From Robbsia betulipollinis (GTDB taxonomy: Bacteria; Pseudomonadota; Gammaproteobacteria; Burkholderiales; Burkholderiaceae), in assembly GCF_026624755.1 (NCBI RefSeq), contig NZ_JAPMXC010000001.1, positions 965,677 to 1,029,676 of the forward strand: DNA of 64,000 nt, given 5' to 3'. Below the pieces are notes generated by a model that saw only the letters and a program-made list of their open reading frames with translations, had not been told where the DNA came from and did no database searches. The position numbers were made by a program, and so were the translations under genes. This document shows positions 1-9,479 of this stretch, one piece after another. Every line of letters begins with the position of its first letter. The stretch's first letter is position 1.

Positions 1-116
1 GTGTTCGGACCGACCCAGGCCAGCAGCGCCGCCAACAATACCGCGACGGCGGCGACGGACAGCCCGAGCCGGTAGCGATTCCCCGCCTTGTGCGAGAGGT
101 TTTTTTCCATTTCCAT
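1..116 (-). CDS. N-terminus of an unidentified membrane-anchored protein (partial)
   Basis: Only the first 38 codons lie inside the window; the gene runs off the left edge. The visible protein starts MEMEKNLSHK and then has a basic stretch followed by a hydrophobic segment (about residues 19-36), which looks like a signal anchor or a first transmembrane helix. A second ATG two codons downstream is an equally possible start. Nothing in this short piece identifies a family. It shares the strand of metZ but is separated from it by about 620 bases. Confidence 0.5.
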   Translation of the reverse strand, partial: MEMEKNLSHKAGNRYRLGLSVAAVAVLLAALLAWVGPN

Positions 117-186
117 TCCGAGTGGGCGAGTCCGGTCGACGGCGTGCCGAGGCATGCCGGAAGAACCGGAGTCGCGCTGACAATGC

Positions 187-393
187 ATGACAGACAAGAC
201 TGCCCTGCCGAGCCTGTTCGCCGATGACGAGCCGATCACCGGACAGGCCGGTACGGCTCACGACGAAACGGAAACCGTCCTGAAGACGGCGATTGAATTG
301 CCTTCGGACCGATGTCCGGCGGCAACGCTTCGACCTGCGAAGCGTGTCATGCTGGCGTTCCACCGCGCACAGAAAACGACCCTGGCGGGCTGA
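187..393 (+). CDS. Possible small hypothetical protein
   Basis: A 68-codon ORF beginning MTDKTALPSL, with an acidic first half and a basic C-terminus. A purine-rich CCGGAG lies about 15 bases before the start, further away than a good ribosome binding site. It is not recognised and is supported only by being open between metZ and the partial gene at the left edge. It may be a chance ORF. Confidence 0.22.
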   Translation: MTDKTALPSLFADDEPITGQAGTAHDETETVLKTAIELPSDRCPAATLRPAKRVMLAFHRAQKTTLAG

Positions 394-738
394 AGCGATT
401 GGATTTCGTACTGTTCGTAGAGGCAGGATTGTAACCGATTAGTACATTGCTGTCCAATGCCATCGGAGAATCTCGGAATTACCCGAGCATAATCAGGTAA
501 TTGGCGATTTTGTAAAGGAAGACTAATCTTAAATACGACCGCATTTCCCTTGACGCATCGCCGCTTCCTGCGGGGCCGCTGACGGGATCGCCGGGCCCAT
601 GCGGTATCGTTCAAATAAGCATGACGAATCATTCGTTGCGCCCGCCTGCCGACGAAACGGCGGCGACGGGGAGAGATGTCGGTGCGCTCGCGCCGCGCGG
701 TGCAGGGCGCACCGGCGGCGGCAATGCGGCGCGTCCGC
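394..738. other. Intergenic region downstream of metZ
   Basis: No convincing gene. Positions 395-560 are clearly more AT-rich than the surroundings, which could indicate a promoter or a small RNA locus, but I see no strong hairpin followed by a T-run. The ORFs at 621-860 and 676-3555 on the plus strand are antisense shadows of metZ and purF. Confidence 0.4.
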
Positions 739-1983
739 CTAGACGGCGGCAGACAGCCCGCGGTCCAGATCGGCGCGCACGTCGCCGGCGTTTTCCAGGC
801 CGACGGCCAGGCGGATCAGCCCTTCGGAGATCCCCGCGGCGGCACGTGCCTCGGGGGTGACGCGGCCATGCGTGGTACTGGCCGGGTGCGTGATCGTGGT
901 CCGCGTGTCGCCCAGATTCGCGGTGATCGAGCAGACCTGCGTCGCATCGATGACCCTCCAGGCGTTCTCGCGCTGCAGCTCGGGCGTCGCGCCCGCGACC
1001 TCGAACGCCAGCACCGCCCCGCCCGCGCTTTGCTGCCGCATCGCGATGGCATGCTGCGGGTGCGACGCCAGGCCGGGATAGAACACCCGCGACACGCCCG
1101 GATGCGCTTCCAGCCAGGTGGCGATCTCCAGCGCGTTCGCCGACTGCCGTTCCATGCGCAGGCTCAGCGTCTCCAGGCCGCGCAGCAGCACCCAGGCGTT
1201 GAACGCCGACAGCGTCGGCCCGGCGCTGCGCACGAAGGGAAATACCTTATCGATCACGAACGCGCGCGAGCCGACCACCGCGCCGCCCAGCACCCGCCCC
1301 TGCCCGTCGATATACTTCGTCGCCGAATGCACGACGACGTCGGCGCCCAGCGCCAGCGGACGCTGCAGGGCCGGCGAGCAGAAGCAGTTGTCGACGACGA
1401 ACAGCAGGCCGGCGGCGTGCGCGATCTCCGCGACGGCCGTGATGTCGGCGACTTCCGTCAGCGGATTGGACGGCGTCTCCAGGAAGAACAGTTTCGTTTC
1501 CGGGCGAATCGCGTCGCGCCAGGCCGAAAGATCCGTCGCATCGACGAACGTTGCGGTGATGCCGAACCTGACGAGGATGTTCGCCAGCAACTGCATCGTC
1601 GAGCCGAAGATGCTGCGCGAGCTAACCAGGTGATCCCCCGCCTGCAGGGCGGACATCATCACCGACAGGATGGCGCTCATGCCGGACGAGGTCGCCAGAC
1701 AGGCTTCCCCGCCCTCGAGCGCGGCCAGACGGCTCTGGAACATCGCCACCGACGGGTTCGTCACCCGCGAGTAGGTGAACCCGTCGTCGGCGTTGGCGAA
1801 GCGATGCGCGGCCTCGGCGGCACTCTTGAAACAAAAGCTCGACGTCAGGAACAGCGCCTCGGCGTGTTCGTTGAACTCGGTGCGCAGGCTGCCGGCGCGC
1901 ACCGCGAGCGTCTCGAAATTCAGGCTCCCGGCGTCGCCCGATGCCGGCAGATCCGTGGGCCGGCGGGTGGATTCGTCGTTCAT
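739..1983 (-). CDS. metZ: O-succinylhomoserine sulfhydrylase (MetZ)
   Basis: A 414-residue PLP enzyme of the Cys/Met metabolism (cystathionine gamma-synthase) family. It would make homocysteine directly from O-succinylhomoserine and sulfide in methionine synthesis. Visible marks are the YSRVTNP motif (residues 71-77) and the SATKY motif with the PLP-binding lysine at 223. The ATG at 1983 lies six bases after the purF stop, so the two are almost certainly co-transcribed; purF-metZ adjacency is the usual arrangement in beta- and gamma-proteobacteria. The assignment to MetZ rather than MetB rests largely on this context. Confidence 0.92.
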   Translation of the reverse strand: MNDESTRRPTDLPASGDAGSLNFETLAVRAGSLRTEFNEHAEALFLTSSFCFKSAAEAAHRFANADDGFTYSRVTNPSVAMFQSRLAALEGGEACLATSSGMSAILSVMMSALQAGDHLVSSRSIFGSTMQLLANILVRFGITATFVDATDLSAWRDAIRPETKLFFLETPSNPLTEVADITAVAEIAHAAGLLFVVDNCFCSPALQRPLALGADVVVHSATKYIDGQGRVLGGAVVGSRAFVIDKVFPFVRSAGPTLSAFNAWVLLRGLETLSLRMERQSANALEIATWLEAHPGVSRVFYPGLASHPQHAIAMRQQSAGGAVLAFEVAGATPELQRENAWRVIDATQVCSITANLGDTRTTITHPASTTHGRVTPEARAAAGISEGLIRLAVGLENAGDVRADLDRGLSAAV

Positions 1984-1989
1984 GCGCGT

Positions 1990-3537
1990 TCAGTCTCCGG
2001 CGAGTTGCAGATGCAGTTGCGAACGCACGCGCTCGAAATCGTTGCCGCCGTCGGCCGCCTCGCGGTCCTGCTGCGCGTTGGGCGCGAGCCGCGCGCGTTC
2101 GAGCACGTCCAGGTATTCCGAATTGATGTCGCCCGTGATGTAGCAGCCGTCGAAGCAGGACGCATCGAAACCCCGCAACGCCGGATTGATGTCGCGCACC
2201 GCGCGCTTCATGTCCTCGACGTCCTGATACACCAGTCCGTCGGCCCCGATCAGGCGCGCGACCTCCTCGTCGGTGCGGCCGTGCGCGACCAGTTCGCCGC
2301 GCGTCGGCATGTCGATGCCATAGACGTTCGGGAACTTCACCGGCGGCGCGGCCGAGGCAAAGATGACCTTGTTCGCACCGGCGTCGCGCGCCATCTGGAC
2401 GATCTCGTGACTGGTGGTGCCGCGCACGATCGAGTCGTCGACGATCAGCACGTTCTTGCCCTTGAACTCGATGCCCATCGCATTGAGCTTCTGGCGCACC
2501 GATTTCTTGCGCACCGCCTGGCCCGGCATGATGAAGGTACGGCCCACGTAGCGGTTCTTGAAGAAGCCCTCGCGATACTCGACGCCGAGCCTGTTGGCGA
2601 CCTGCATCGCCGCCGGACGGCTCGAATCGGGAATCGGCATGACGACATCGATGTCGCCCCGCGACATCTCGCGCTGGATCTTGCTGGCGAGGTAGTCGCC
2701 CATCTTCAGCCGGGCGTTGTAGACCGGCACGCCGTCGAGACAGGAATCGGGCCGCGCCAGGTAGACGTATTCGAAGATGCAGGGGTTGAGGCTGGGCGCC
2801 AGCGCGCATTGCTGCGAATGGAACTCGCCGGCGAGATCGATGAAGACCGCCTCGCCCGGGGCGACGTCGCGCACGAATTCGAAGCCGATGCCCTCGATCG
2901 CCACCGATTCCGACGCCATGATCCACTCGGTGCCGTTCGGGCCGTCGTTGCGGCCGATGCACAGGGGCCGGATGCCGAACGGGTCGCGGAACGCGAGCAG
3001 GCCGAAACCGGCCACCAGCGCGACGATGGCGTACGAACCCTTGACACGCCGGTGCACGCCGCTCACCGCGCTGAACAGCGCATCGGGTTCCAGCGTGTAG
3101 CCCGGGCTGGCCGACTGCAGCTCGTGCGCGAAGACGTTGAGCAGCACCTCGGTATCGGAACTGGTATTGATGTGCCGGCGGTCGATCCGATACAGTTCGT
3201 CCTTCAACTGCGCGGTGTTCGTCACATTGCCGTTGTGCGCGAGGATGATGCCGTAAGGAGCGTTCACATAGAACGGCTGCGCTTCCTCCTCGCTGCTCGC
3301 CGAACCCGCCGTCGGGTAGCGAACCTGGCCGATCCCCGTGGTGCCGGGCAGGCTGCGCATGTTGCGCGTGCGGAACACGTCGCGCACCATGCCGTTCGCC
3401 TTGTACATATGAAAGTTACGGCCATCGACCGTTGCGATACCCGCCGCATCCTGACCGCGATGCTGGAGCAGCAGCAGGCTATCGTAGATCAACTGGTTGA
3501 CGGGAGACTTGGAGACTACGCCGACGATGCCGCACAT
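1990..3537 (-). CDS. purF: Amidophosphoribosyltransferase
   Basis: Catalyses the first step of de novo purine synthesis, PRPP plus glutamine to phosphoribosylamine. The start at 3537 is chosen because it gives MCGIVGVV, so that Cys2 becomes the N-terminal nucleophile of the class II glutaminase after Met removal; the open frame extends 15 codons further upstream. The glutaminase half is followed by a phosphoribosyltransferase domain with the PRPP motif VLIVDDSIVRGTT near residues 363-375. The 515-residue length is normal. It lies between cvpA and metZ on the same strand. Confidence 0.96.
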   Translation of the reverse strand: MCGIVGVVSKSPVNQLIYDSLLLLQHRGQDAAGIATVDGRNFHMYKANGMVRDVFRTRNMRSLPGTTGIGQVRYPTAGSASSEEEAQPFYVNAPYGIILAHNGNVTNTAQLKDELYRIDRRHINTSSDTEVLLNVFAHELQSASPGYTLEPDALFSAVSGVHRRVKGSYAIVALVAGFGLLAFRDPFGIRPLCIGRNDGPNGTEWIMASESVAIEGIGFEFVRDVAPGEAVFIDLAGEFHSQQCALAPSLNPCIFEYVYLARPDSCLDGVPVYNARLKMGDYLASKIQREMSRGDIDVVMPIPDSSRPAAMQVANRLGVEYREGFFKNRYVGRTFIMPGQAVRKKSVRQKLNAMGIEFKGKNVLIVDDSIVRGTTSHEIVQMARDAGANKVIFASAAPPVKFPNVYGIDMPTRGELVAHGRTDEEVARLIGADGLVYQDVEDMKRAVRDINPALRGFDASCFDGCYITGDINSEYLDVLERARLAPNAQQDREAADGGNDFERVRSQLHLQLAGD

Positions 3538-3668
3538 GGCAGGAACCATCCCTAAAAGAAAATGCAAAACGTCCGCGGGCACGGCTGGAACGCCAGCCGC
3601 GCCCGCGCAAGAAACTTACCGGAAAACGTTCGCGCCGCCGTCCACGGCTCGGGCGCGCCCTGCACGCT

Positions 3669-4232
3669 TCACGGCCGCGGCGCGATCGGATCGCCCTGCA
3701 TGGCGGGGTCCGACGCGCGCGGCGGCCCGCTGCGCGCGTCCACCCGTGCATAGGCCTGGAGCGGCGCCGGCAGGAAGGGCCTCGCGCTCAGCACGCCCTG
3801 CTCGACATAGGTCCGCAGCAAGGCATCGCGCCAGAAAGGCAGCGTCGGCAATTCGGTGAATCCGGCCGCGACGTACAGTAGCAGCACCAGCAGCAAACCG
3901 CGCCCCAGGCCGAACAGCAGCCCCAGCGAGCGGTCCACCGAGCGCAGCCCGCTCGCCTCGGTCAGACGGCCCAGCAAGGCATTGCCGACACCCGCGATCA
4001 GGATCACCCCGATCGTCACCGCGGCGAATCCTACCAGCCATTGCGTCAACGCGCCGCCGGGCCAGTTCGCCGGAATCCACGGCGCGATGCGCGCGGCGTA
4101 GCGTGCGCCCAGCACGAAGGCGACGATCCAGCCCACCAGCGAGAACGCTTCGGCGATCAGCCCGCGCCACGCGCCCCGCAAGGCGGAGAGGACGATGACG
4201 GCCAGCACCGCGTAGTCGAACACCGTGAGCAT
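3669..4232 (-). CDS. cvpA: CvpA family inner-membrane protein
   Basis: A 187-residue membrane protein with about four hydrophobic segments in the first 130 residues and a polar, proline-rich tail. CvpA was named for colicin V production and commonly lies directly before purF, as here. I chose the start MLTVFDYAVL because it matches the usual N-terminus; in-frame ATGs at 4259 and 4283 would add 9 or 17 residues. Its biochemical role is not settled. Confidence 0.88.
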   Translation of the reverse strand: MLTVFDYAVLAVIVLSALRGAWRGLIAEAFSLVGWIVAFVLGARYAARIAPWIPANWPGGALTQWLVGFAAVTIGVILIAGVGNALLGRLTEASGLRSVDRSLGLLFGLGRGLLLVLLLYVAAGFTELPTLPFWRDALLRTYVEQGVLSARPFLPAPLQAYARVDARSGPPRASDPAMQGDPIAPRP

Positions 4233-4387
4233 TCCGCCCGTCGCCGCCGCGTTCGCCATGGCACTCACCGGGTCCGGGGCCATGGCCGGTCATCCGGGAT
4301 GTCACGGATAAGTCCGATGGCCCCGATGGCCCGCCTTGTAGAAAGCGTCGTCGATGCGCGGTCACGACGGCCCTGGAGGAACACGCT

Positions 4388-5419
4388 CTAGCGCCCTGCC
4401 TGCGACAGGCCGGCCTGTCGGACCTTGAGCACCGCCGCCTGCGCCACCGTGCGATCCGCAAACGGACCCGCGCGCAGCATCACGCGCATCGTGCCGTCCG
4501 CCTGTTTCGTATGCTCGACATATGCGGGCACGCCGATGTTTTTCAACTTGCCGACCCAGTCCCGCGCCGCGGCCTCGCTCTCGAAGTTGCCGAGCTGCAC
4601 GACGTAACGGCTGCCGGGCGTCGCAGGCGTGGGCGGCAGCGTGGCCGCGGTGGCGGACGCGCCCGCCGACGTTGGCCGTGCAGGCTTCGCTGCGGCGGTG
4701 GCGGACGATTTCGACGCCAGACTCTGCACGGCTCCCGTCTTCGCGACAGTGTCCGCTCCGCCCACGCTGCGCGCAGCGCCGTTCGTCCGGCTGGCCGAAC
4801 CGCTGCCCGTCCCGGTGGCGACCGCCGTATTCGCCGTATTCGCCGTATTCGCCGTATTCGCCGTATTCGCTGCCGGCGTGCCGGTTTTCGCCGAATTCGC
4901 GGCGTTCGCCTCCGCGCCGCCCGGCACCGGGGCGTTGCCACGCAGTTCGGTCGTGCCGGGCGCCGCGTCGGGCGCGGCGGCCTCGCCCGGGTTCGCGATG
5001 CCGGCATCCGCGTCGCCGTCCGCGACCTTGCTGCGCTTGGCGCTCGCGGCCGGGGCGTCCTGCGCGGGAATCGAAATCGCGATGTCGCCAGTGACTGGTT
5101 TGGGATGCGCATCCAGCACCATCGGCAGGATCACGACGGCGGCCAGCACCAGCGCGACGGCGCCCACCAGCCGGCGGCGCGCACGCTGCTTTTCCGGCAG
5201 GGTGGGATCGAGCATCGCTTCCTGGCCGACCTTGCGCCCGGAACGCTCGCGTGCGGCCGATGCCCGTGCGATGCGCGCCACGCTTTCGTCATCGTCGCTA
5301 CCCGCGTCCCGCATCTCGGACCGCGCAGCCCGCGTCGACCTGCCGCGACGCGACGTCGAATTCGGCACCGAATCCGCCGTCGCATCCCCCCTCTTCCTGC
5401 CGAACGAAAAAATGCCCAT
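4388..5419 (-). CDS. SPOR-domain cell-division protein (DedD-like)
   Basis: A 343-residue protein starting MGIFSFGRK with a basic cytoplasmic N-terminus, one transmembrane helix (about residues 85-102, rich in Val/Leu), a long low-complexity Ala/Thr/Asn linker and a C-terminal SPOR domain (last 75 residues, starting SRYVVQLGNF). SPOR domains bind denuded septal peptidoglycan, so this is a bitopic divisome protein of the DedD/FtsN type. folC-dedD-cvpA-purF is a conserved order. An upstream in-frame ATG at 5494 would add 25 residues that do not resemble the family. Confidence 0.85.
   Translation of the reverse strand: MGIFSFGRKRGDATADSVPNSTSRRGRSTRAARSEMRDAGSDDDESVARIARASAARERSGRKVGQEAMLDPTLPEKQRARRRLVGAVALVLAAVVILPMVLDAHPKPVTGDIAISIPAQDAPAASAKRSKVADGDADAGIANPGEAAAPDAAPGTTELRGNAPVPGGAEANAANSAKTGTPAANTANTANTANTANTAVATGTGSGSASRTNGAARSVGGADTVAKTGAVQSLASKSSATAAAKPARPTSAGASATAATLPPTPATPGSRYVVQLGNFESEAAARDWVGKLKNIGVPAYVEHTKQADGTMRVMLRAGPFADRTVAQAAVLKVRQAGLSQAGR
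4827..4870 (-). repeat. Nine-base tandem repeat coding for Asn-Thr-Ala
   Basis: The unit GTATTCGCC (plus strand) is repeated almost five times without a mismatch inside the linker of the SPOR protein. On the coding strand it gives a run of NTA triplets. The exact identity of the copies points to recent slippage. Confidence 0.85.
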
Positions 5420-5527
5420 AAAGCTCAGCTGAATCCCTCTGCCCCAGGTCTGACCCAGGCCGTTGTGGTCGGACGATGCGACCATTTGACGCACGCGCGA
5501 GACCGTCCCGAAAAGGAACGGCCCGCT

Positions 5528-6844
5528 TCAGTGCTGTTGCAACCTGCGGTACGACATCACACCGGCGACGGTGACGAACGAACCGAAGACGACGATTCTA
5601 TCACTCTCCGTCACCCGCTCCAGCGCCGCCTTGTAGGCCAGTTCGGGTGCGGCGAATTCGCTCACCGAATGATCCGGCGTCGCGAGCGCCGCGGCACCCA
5701 GCGCGTCGCGCGCCACCGCACCGAGGCGCGCCGCGCTGGCCGCGCGTGGCGTCGGCAGATCGGTCACGTACCAGTGATCGATGTCGTCCTTGAGCGTGGC
5801 GACGATGCGCTCGATGTCCTTGTCTTCCATCGCGCCGAACACGGCATGGGTGAACGGGAAATACCCCATGCTGCCGAGATTCTGCGCCAGCACCGCCGCC
5901 GCGTGGGGGTTGTGGGCGACGTCGAGAATCGTCGTCGGCCGTCCCGCCAGCACCTGGAAGCGCCCCGGCAGGTCGACCGTCGCCAGGCCGTTGCGCACGT
6001 CCTGCGCGGTGACCGGCAGGCGCGCGCGCAGCGCCTCCAGCGCCGCGAGGGCCGCGGTGGTGTTGAGCAACTGGTTCGCCCCGCGCAGCGCGGGAAACGC
6101 CAGCGCCCGGCGGTTTGCCGAGCGCCCGAGGTAGGACCACTGCTGACGGTCCCCTTCGATCGTCTCGTAGCGGAAATCCCGGCCCACCAGCCAGAGATCG
6201 GCGCCCAGCGACTGCGCGTAGCGAATCACGCTCTCCGGCGGCAGCGGGTCGCCGACGATCGCCGGGCGTCCCGCGCGGAAGATGCCCGCCTTCTCCAGGC
6301 CGATCTCCTCGCGGGTGTGGCCCAGGTACTGGGTATGGTCGATATCGATGCTGGTGATGACCGCGACGTCGGCGTCGACGATGTTGGTGGCGTCCAGCCG
6401 GCCGCCCAGGCCCACTTCCAGGATCGCGACGTCCAGCCCCGAGGTCGCGAACAGCCGCAGGATCGCCAGCAGCGTGAATTCGAAATACGTCAGCGACACC
6501 GGTTCGCGCAACCCCGCGCGCGCGCGCTCCACCGCCTCGAAATGCGGCAGCAGCGCCGCGTCGCTCGCCGACTCGCCGTTCACCCGCGCCCGTTCGTTGA
6601 ACGTCAGGAGATGCGGCGACGTGTGGCACCCCACCTTGTAGCCGCCCGCGAGCAGGATCGACTCGAGCAGCGTGCAGGTCGAACCCTTGCCGTTGGTGCC
6701 GGCCACGGTGATCACCGGACAGTCGAGCGTCAGATCGAGCGCCTCCTGCACGCGCCGCACGCGCGCGAGACCCATGTCGATGCCGACCGGATGCGCGGTT
6801 TCCAGATGGGCGAGCCAGGCCGCGAGCGTCGGGAAGGTGCGCAT
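5528..6844 (-). CDS. folC: Bifunctional dihydrofolate/folylpolyglutamate synthase
   Basis: Adds glutamate to dihydropteroate and extends the polyglutamate tail of folates in the cytoplasm. It has the Mur-ligase-type fold with the P-loop GTNGKGST at residues 49-56, followed by the family signature region SPHLLTFNERARVNG and a C-terminal domain with DVAHNPHA. At 438 residues the length is standard. The ATG at 6844 is four bases after the accD stop, and accD-folC is a conserved pair. Confidence 0.95.
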   Translation of the reverse strand: MRTFPTLAAWLAHLETAHPVGIDMGLARVRRVQEALDLTLDCPVITVAGTNGKGSTCTLLESILLAGGYKVGCHTSPHLLTFNERARVNGESASDAALLPHFEAVERARAGLREPVSLTYFEFTLLAILRLFATSGLDVAILEVGLGGRLDATNIVDADVAVITSIDIDHTQYLGHTREEIGLEKAGIFRAGRPAIVGDPLPPESVIRYAQSLGADLWLVGRDFRYETIEGDRQQWSYLGRSANRRALAFPALRGANQLLNTTAALAALEALRARLPVTAQDVRNGLATVDLPGRFQVLAGRPTTILDVAHNPHAAAVLAQNLGSMGYFPFTHAVFGAMEDKDIERIVATLKDDIDHWYVTDLPTPRAASAARLGAVARDALGAAALATPDHSVSEFAAPELAYKAALERVTESDRIVVFGSFVTVAGVMSYRRLQQH

Positions 6845-6848
6845 ATCG

Positions 6849-7733
6849 TCAGACCGGTGACGTGGTCACGGGGTCCTGCATCTGGCGGCCCAGCAAGGCA
6901 ATCAGGCGCGCCACCTCGTCGCGCATCCTGCGCCGGTCGACGATCATGTCGATCGCGCCCTTTTGCAGCAGGAACTCCGAGCGCTGGAACCCCTCCGGCA
7001 GCTTCTCGCGCACCGTCTGTTCGATCACGCGCGGGCCCGCGAAGCCGATCAGTGCCTTGGGCTCGGCGATCACGACATCGCCGAGAAAGGCGAAGCTCGC
7101 CGACACGCCGCCCATCGTCGGATCGGTGAGGATCGAGATGAACGGCAGTTTCGCCTCCGACAGCCGCGTGAGCATCGCCGTGGTCTTCGCCATCTGCATC
7201 AGCGACAGCAGGCTTTCCTGCATCCGGGCGCCGCCGGACGTGGCCACGCAGATGAAGGGTGCGTTCTGTTCCAGCGCATTCTGCGCGCCACGGACGAAGC
7301 GCTCGCCCACCACCGAGCCCATGGAACCGGCCATGAAGGAGAATTCGAAGCAGGCCAGCACCGCCGGCTGCGTATGGATGGTGCCGCCCATGACGACCAT
7401 CGCATCGGTCTCGCCGGTGTCGTCCATCGCGTCCTTCAGGCGCTCCGGGTATTTGCGGCTGTCCTTGAACTTCAGCGCGTCGACCGGCACGATCTCCTGA
7501 CCGAGTTCGTAACGGCCCTCGGCGTCGAGCAGCGTGTCGATGCGCGCGCGCGCCCCGATGCGCATGTGATGGTCGCACTTCGGACACACATACATGTTCG
7601 CCTCGACATCAGTGCGATACAGCACTGCCTCGCACGACGGGCACTTGATCCACAGGCCTTCGGGAATGCCGCGGCGCCCGGCCCGGTTGTTCTGTTGAAT
7701 CTTGGGCGGCAGCAGTTTATCGAGCCAGCTCAT
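6849..7733 (-). CDS. accD: Acetyl-CoA carboxylase carboxyltransferase subunit beta
   Basis: The beta subunit of the carboxyltransferase that makes malonyl-CoA for fatty-acid synthesis. A four-cysteine zinc finger is visible at Cys31, Cys34, Cys50 and Cys53, followed by the crotonase-like carboxyltransferase domain with GGARMQES and [11 protein letters not shown]. The 294-residue length is normal. Its ATG shares one base with the trpA stop codon, suggesting translational coupling. Confidence 0.97.
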   Translation of the reverse strand: MSWLDKLLPPKIQQNNRAGRRGIPEGLWIKCPSCEAVLYRTDVEANMYVCPKCDHHMRIGARARIDTLLDAEGRYELGQEIVPVDALKFKDSRKYPERLKDAMDDTGETDAMVVMGGTIHTQPAVLACFEFSFMAGSMGSVVGERFVRGAQNALEQNAPFICVATSGGARMQESLLSLMQMAKTTAMLTRLSEAKLPFISILTDPTMGGVSASFAFLGDVVIAEPKALIGFAGPRVIEQTVREKLPEGFQRSEFLLQKGAIDMIVDRRRMRDEVARLIALLGRQMQDPVTTSPV

Positions 7734-8554
7734 CAGTGGGACTCCTGGGTTCTCGCCGGGGCGTCCAGCGCCGCACGGACTTCTGCGATGAAACGGGTCA
7801 GCGTCGGCACCGCTTCGACCGGCGGCGCCTCGCTGAGCAACTGCACGATCCGGCTGCCGATCACCACCGCGTCGGCGCTTTCGGACACCGCCCGCGCGGT
7901 CTGTGCGTCGCGAATGCCGAAGCCCACGCCGATCGGCAACGGCACCGTTTCGCGAATGGACGGGATTCTACCCGCGATCGCGGCGACGTCCAGGTTTCCC
8001 GCGCCCGTGACGCCCTTGAGCGACACGTAATAGACGTAGCCGCTGGCGATCTTGCCGACCGCGGCGATGCGCTGCGCAGACGACGTCGGCGCCAGCAGGA
8101 AAATGGGATCGATGTCGGCCTCCCGCATGATCCGGGCGAAATCGACCGATTCCTCCGGGGGATAGTCGACCACCAGCACGCCATCGACGCCCGACGCGCT
8201 GGCGGCCGCGGCGAACTCGCTCACGCCCATGCGCTCGATCGGATTCGCATAGCCCATCAGCACCACGGGCGTCGTATCGTCGTCGAGCCGGAAACGCCGC
8301 ACGTCGGCCAGCACGTCGCGCAGCCGCACGCCGTGCGACAGCGCCCGCTCCGAGGCCCGCTGGATCACGGGGCCATCGGCCATCGGGTCGGAGAACGGCA
8401 CGCCGAGCTCGATCACGTCGGCGCCGCCGGCGGCCAGCGCATGCATGAATTCCACGGTGCGCGCCGGATCCGGGTCGCCCGCGGTGATGAAGGGAATCAA
8501 GCCCTTCCTGCCCGCGGCCCGAAGCGCCGCGAACCTCTTTTCAATACGAGACAT
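7733..8554 (-). CDS. trpA: Tryptophan synthase alpha chain
   Basis: Cleaves indole-3-glycerol phosphate to indole, which is channelled to TrpB. With the start MSRIEKRF at 8554 the catalytic residues fall at Glu49 and Asp60, exactly the positions known in E. coli TrpA, which fixes this start; the open frame upstream belongs to the overlapping methyltransferase. The start overlaps the 3' end of that gene by 14 bases. It is separated from trpB by the methyltransferase gene. Confidence 0.97.
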   Translation of the reverse strand: MSRIEKRFAALRAAGRKGLIPFITAGDPDPARTVEFMHALAAGGADVIELGVPFSDPMADGPVIQRASERALSHGVRLRDVLADVRRFRLDDDTTPVVLMGYANPIERMGVSEFAAAASASGVDGVLVVDYPPEESVDFARIMREADIDPIFLLAPTSSAQRIAAVGKIASGYVYYVSLKGVTGAGNLDVAAIAGRIPSIRETVPLPIGVGFGIRDAQTARAVSESADAVVIGSRIVQLLSEAPPVEAVPTLTRFIAEVRAALDAPARTQESH

Positions 8555-9479
8555 GAGTGGGAATCCCAGAAGAAGATGCGCCATCGTCGGCGTCGTCGTC
8601 ATACTCGGCGAGCAAGGCATCGCCGGCTGCTGCGGCACCGGCATGGCCGGCGGGGTCGGGGGCACCCGCGCGCAGCGATGCCTGCAGCGGTTGCGCGGAC
8701 GGCTCGCTCAGCGCCGCGAGCCGCTGCCGTGCCAGCGCGCAATAGTCGGCGTTGATCTCGTACCCGAGAAAATGGCGGCCCTGCCGCGCGCAGGCCACGG
8801 CCGTCGTGCCGCTGCCCATGAAGGGATCGAGCACGGTGCCCCCCGGCGGGCAACTCGCCAGCACCATGCGTTCGATGATCTCCAGCGGTTTCTGCGTGGG
8901 ATGCGCGACGCGCTCGCCGTGCTGGCGATGCAGCCGCGACACGGACCACACATCCTTCGGGTTATAGCCCATTTCCAGCCACTTGCTGCCCGCGAAAAGC
9001 TTGCGCGAACGCGCCTTCTTGGTGGCCGCGTCGTACGGCACGCGTACCGGATCGAGATCGAAATGGTAATGGCGGCTGCGCACGAACAGCCCGATATTGT
9101 CGTGCACCGAACTGAAGCGCCGCGTCGTGCCGCCCATGCTCGGCACGCGCCGGTCCCAGACGATCTCGTTGATCATCGTCATCCGGCGCTTGAGGAAACT
9201 GAAGATTTCCGGCGCGAACTGCCAGCTGCAGAAAATGTACATCGAGCCGCTGGGTTTGAGCAGCGGGATCGACATTTCGAGCCAGTGCTCGGTCCATTCG
9301 AGGTGATCGTCGGCGTCGAGCTTGTCGGAATCGTTGCCGTAATCCTTGCCGAGCCCGTACGGGGGATCGGCGATGATCAGGTCGACCGATTCGCGCGCGA
9401 TCGAGCCGACCTCGGCGCAGTAATCGAGATTCTCGATCACCGACGACGATGGCGGGCGGAGGAACGGTCCCGTAGACAC
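8541..9479 (-). CDS. Beta-class adenine/cytosine-N4 DNA methyltransferase within the trp operon
   Basis: A 312-residue DNA methyltransferase. The catalytic motif DPPYGLGKD (residues 38-46) comes before the SAM-binding motif DPFMGSGT (218-225), the beta-class order. The GTG start overlaps the trpB stop by one base (TAGTG) and the stop lies 14 bases inside trpA, so it is translated as part of the trp operon. No restriction endonuclease is adjacent, so it is an orphan. The C-terminal 50 residues are Ala/Gly/Asp-rich and probably disordered. An orphan methyltransferase at this locus, reported in B. cenocepacia to recognise GTWWAC, is known to me from the literature; target identity here is inferred. 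Confidence 0.9.
   Translation of the reverse strand: MSTGPFLRPPSSSVIENLDYCAEVGSIARESVDLIIADPPYGLGKDYGNDSDKLDADDHLEWTEHWLEMSIPLLKPSGSMYIFCSWQFAPEIFSFLKRRMTMINEIVWDRRVPSMGGTTRRFSSVHDNIGLFVRSRHYHFDLDPVRVPYDAATKKARSRKLFAGSKWLEMGYNPKDVWSVSRLHRQHGERVAHPTQKPLEIIERMVLASCPPGGTVLDPFMGSGTTAVACARQGRHFLGYEINADYCALARQRLAALSEPSAQPLQASLRAGAPDPAGHAGAAAAGDALLAEYDDDADDGASSSGIPTHVSY

Noticed and set aside
676..3555. Very long plus-strand ORF (959 codons) opposite metZ and purF
   Set aside because: Composition is Arg/His/Ala-rich without any domain, and it is antisense to two clear enzymes. It is a high-GC shadow frame.
4511..7129. Long plus-strand ORF opposite the SPOR gene and folC
   Set aside because: Same shadow pattern; the minus-strand genes have recognisable motifs and family lengths.
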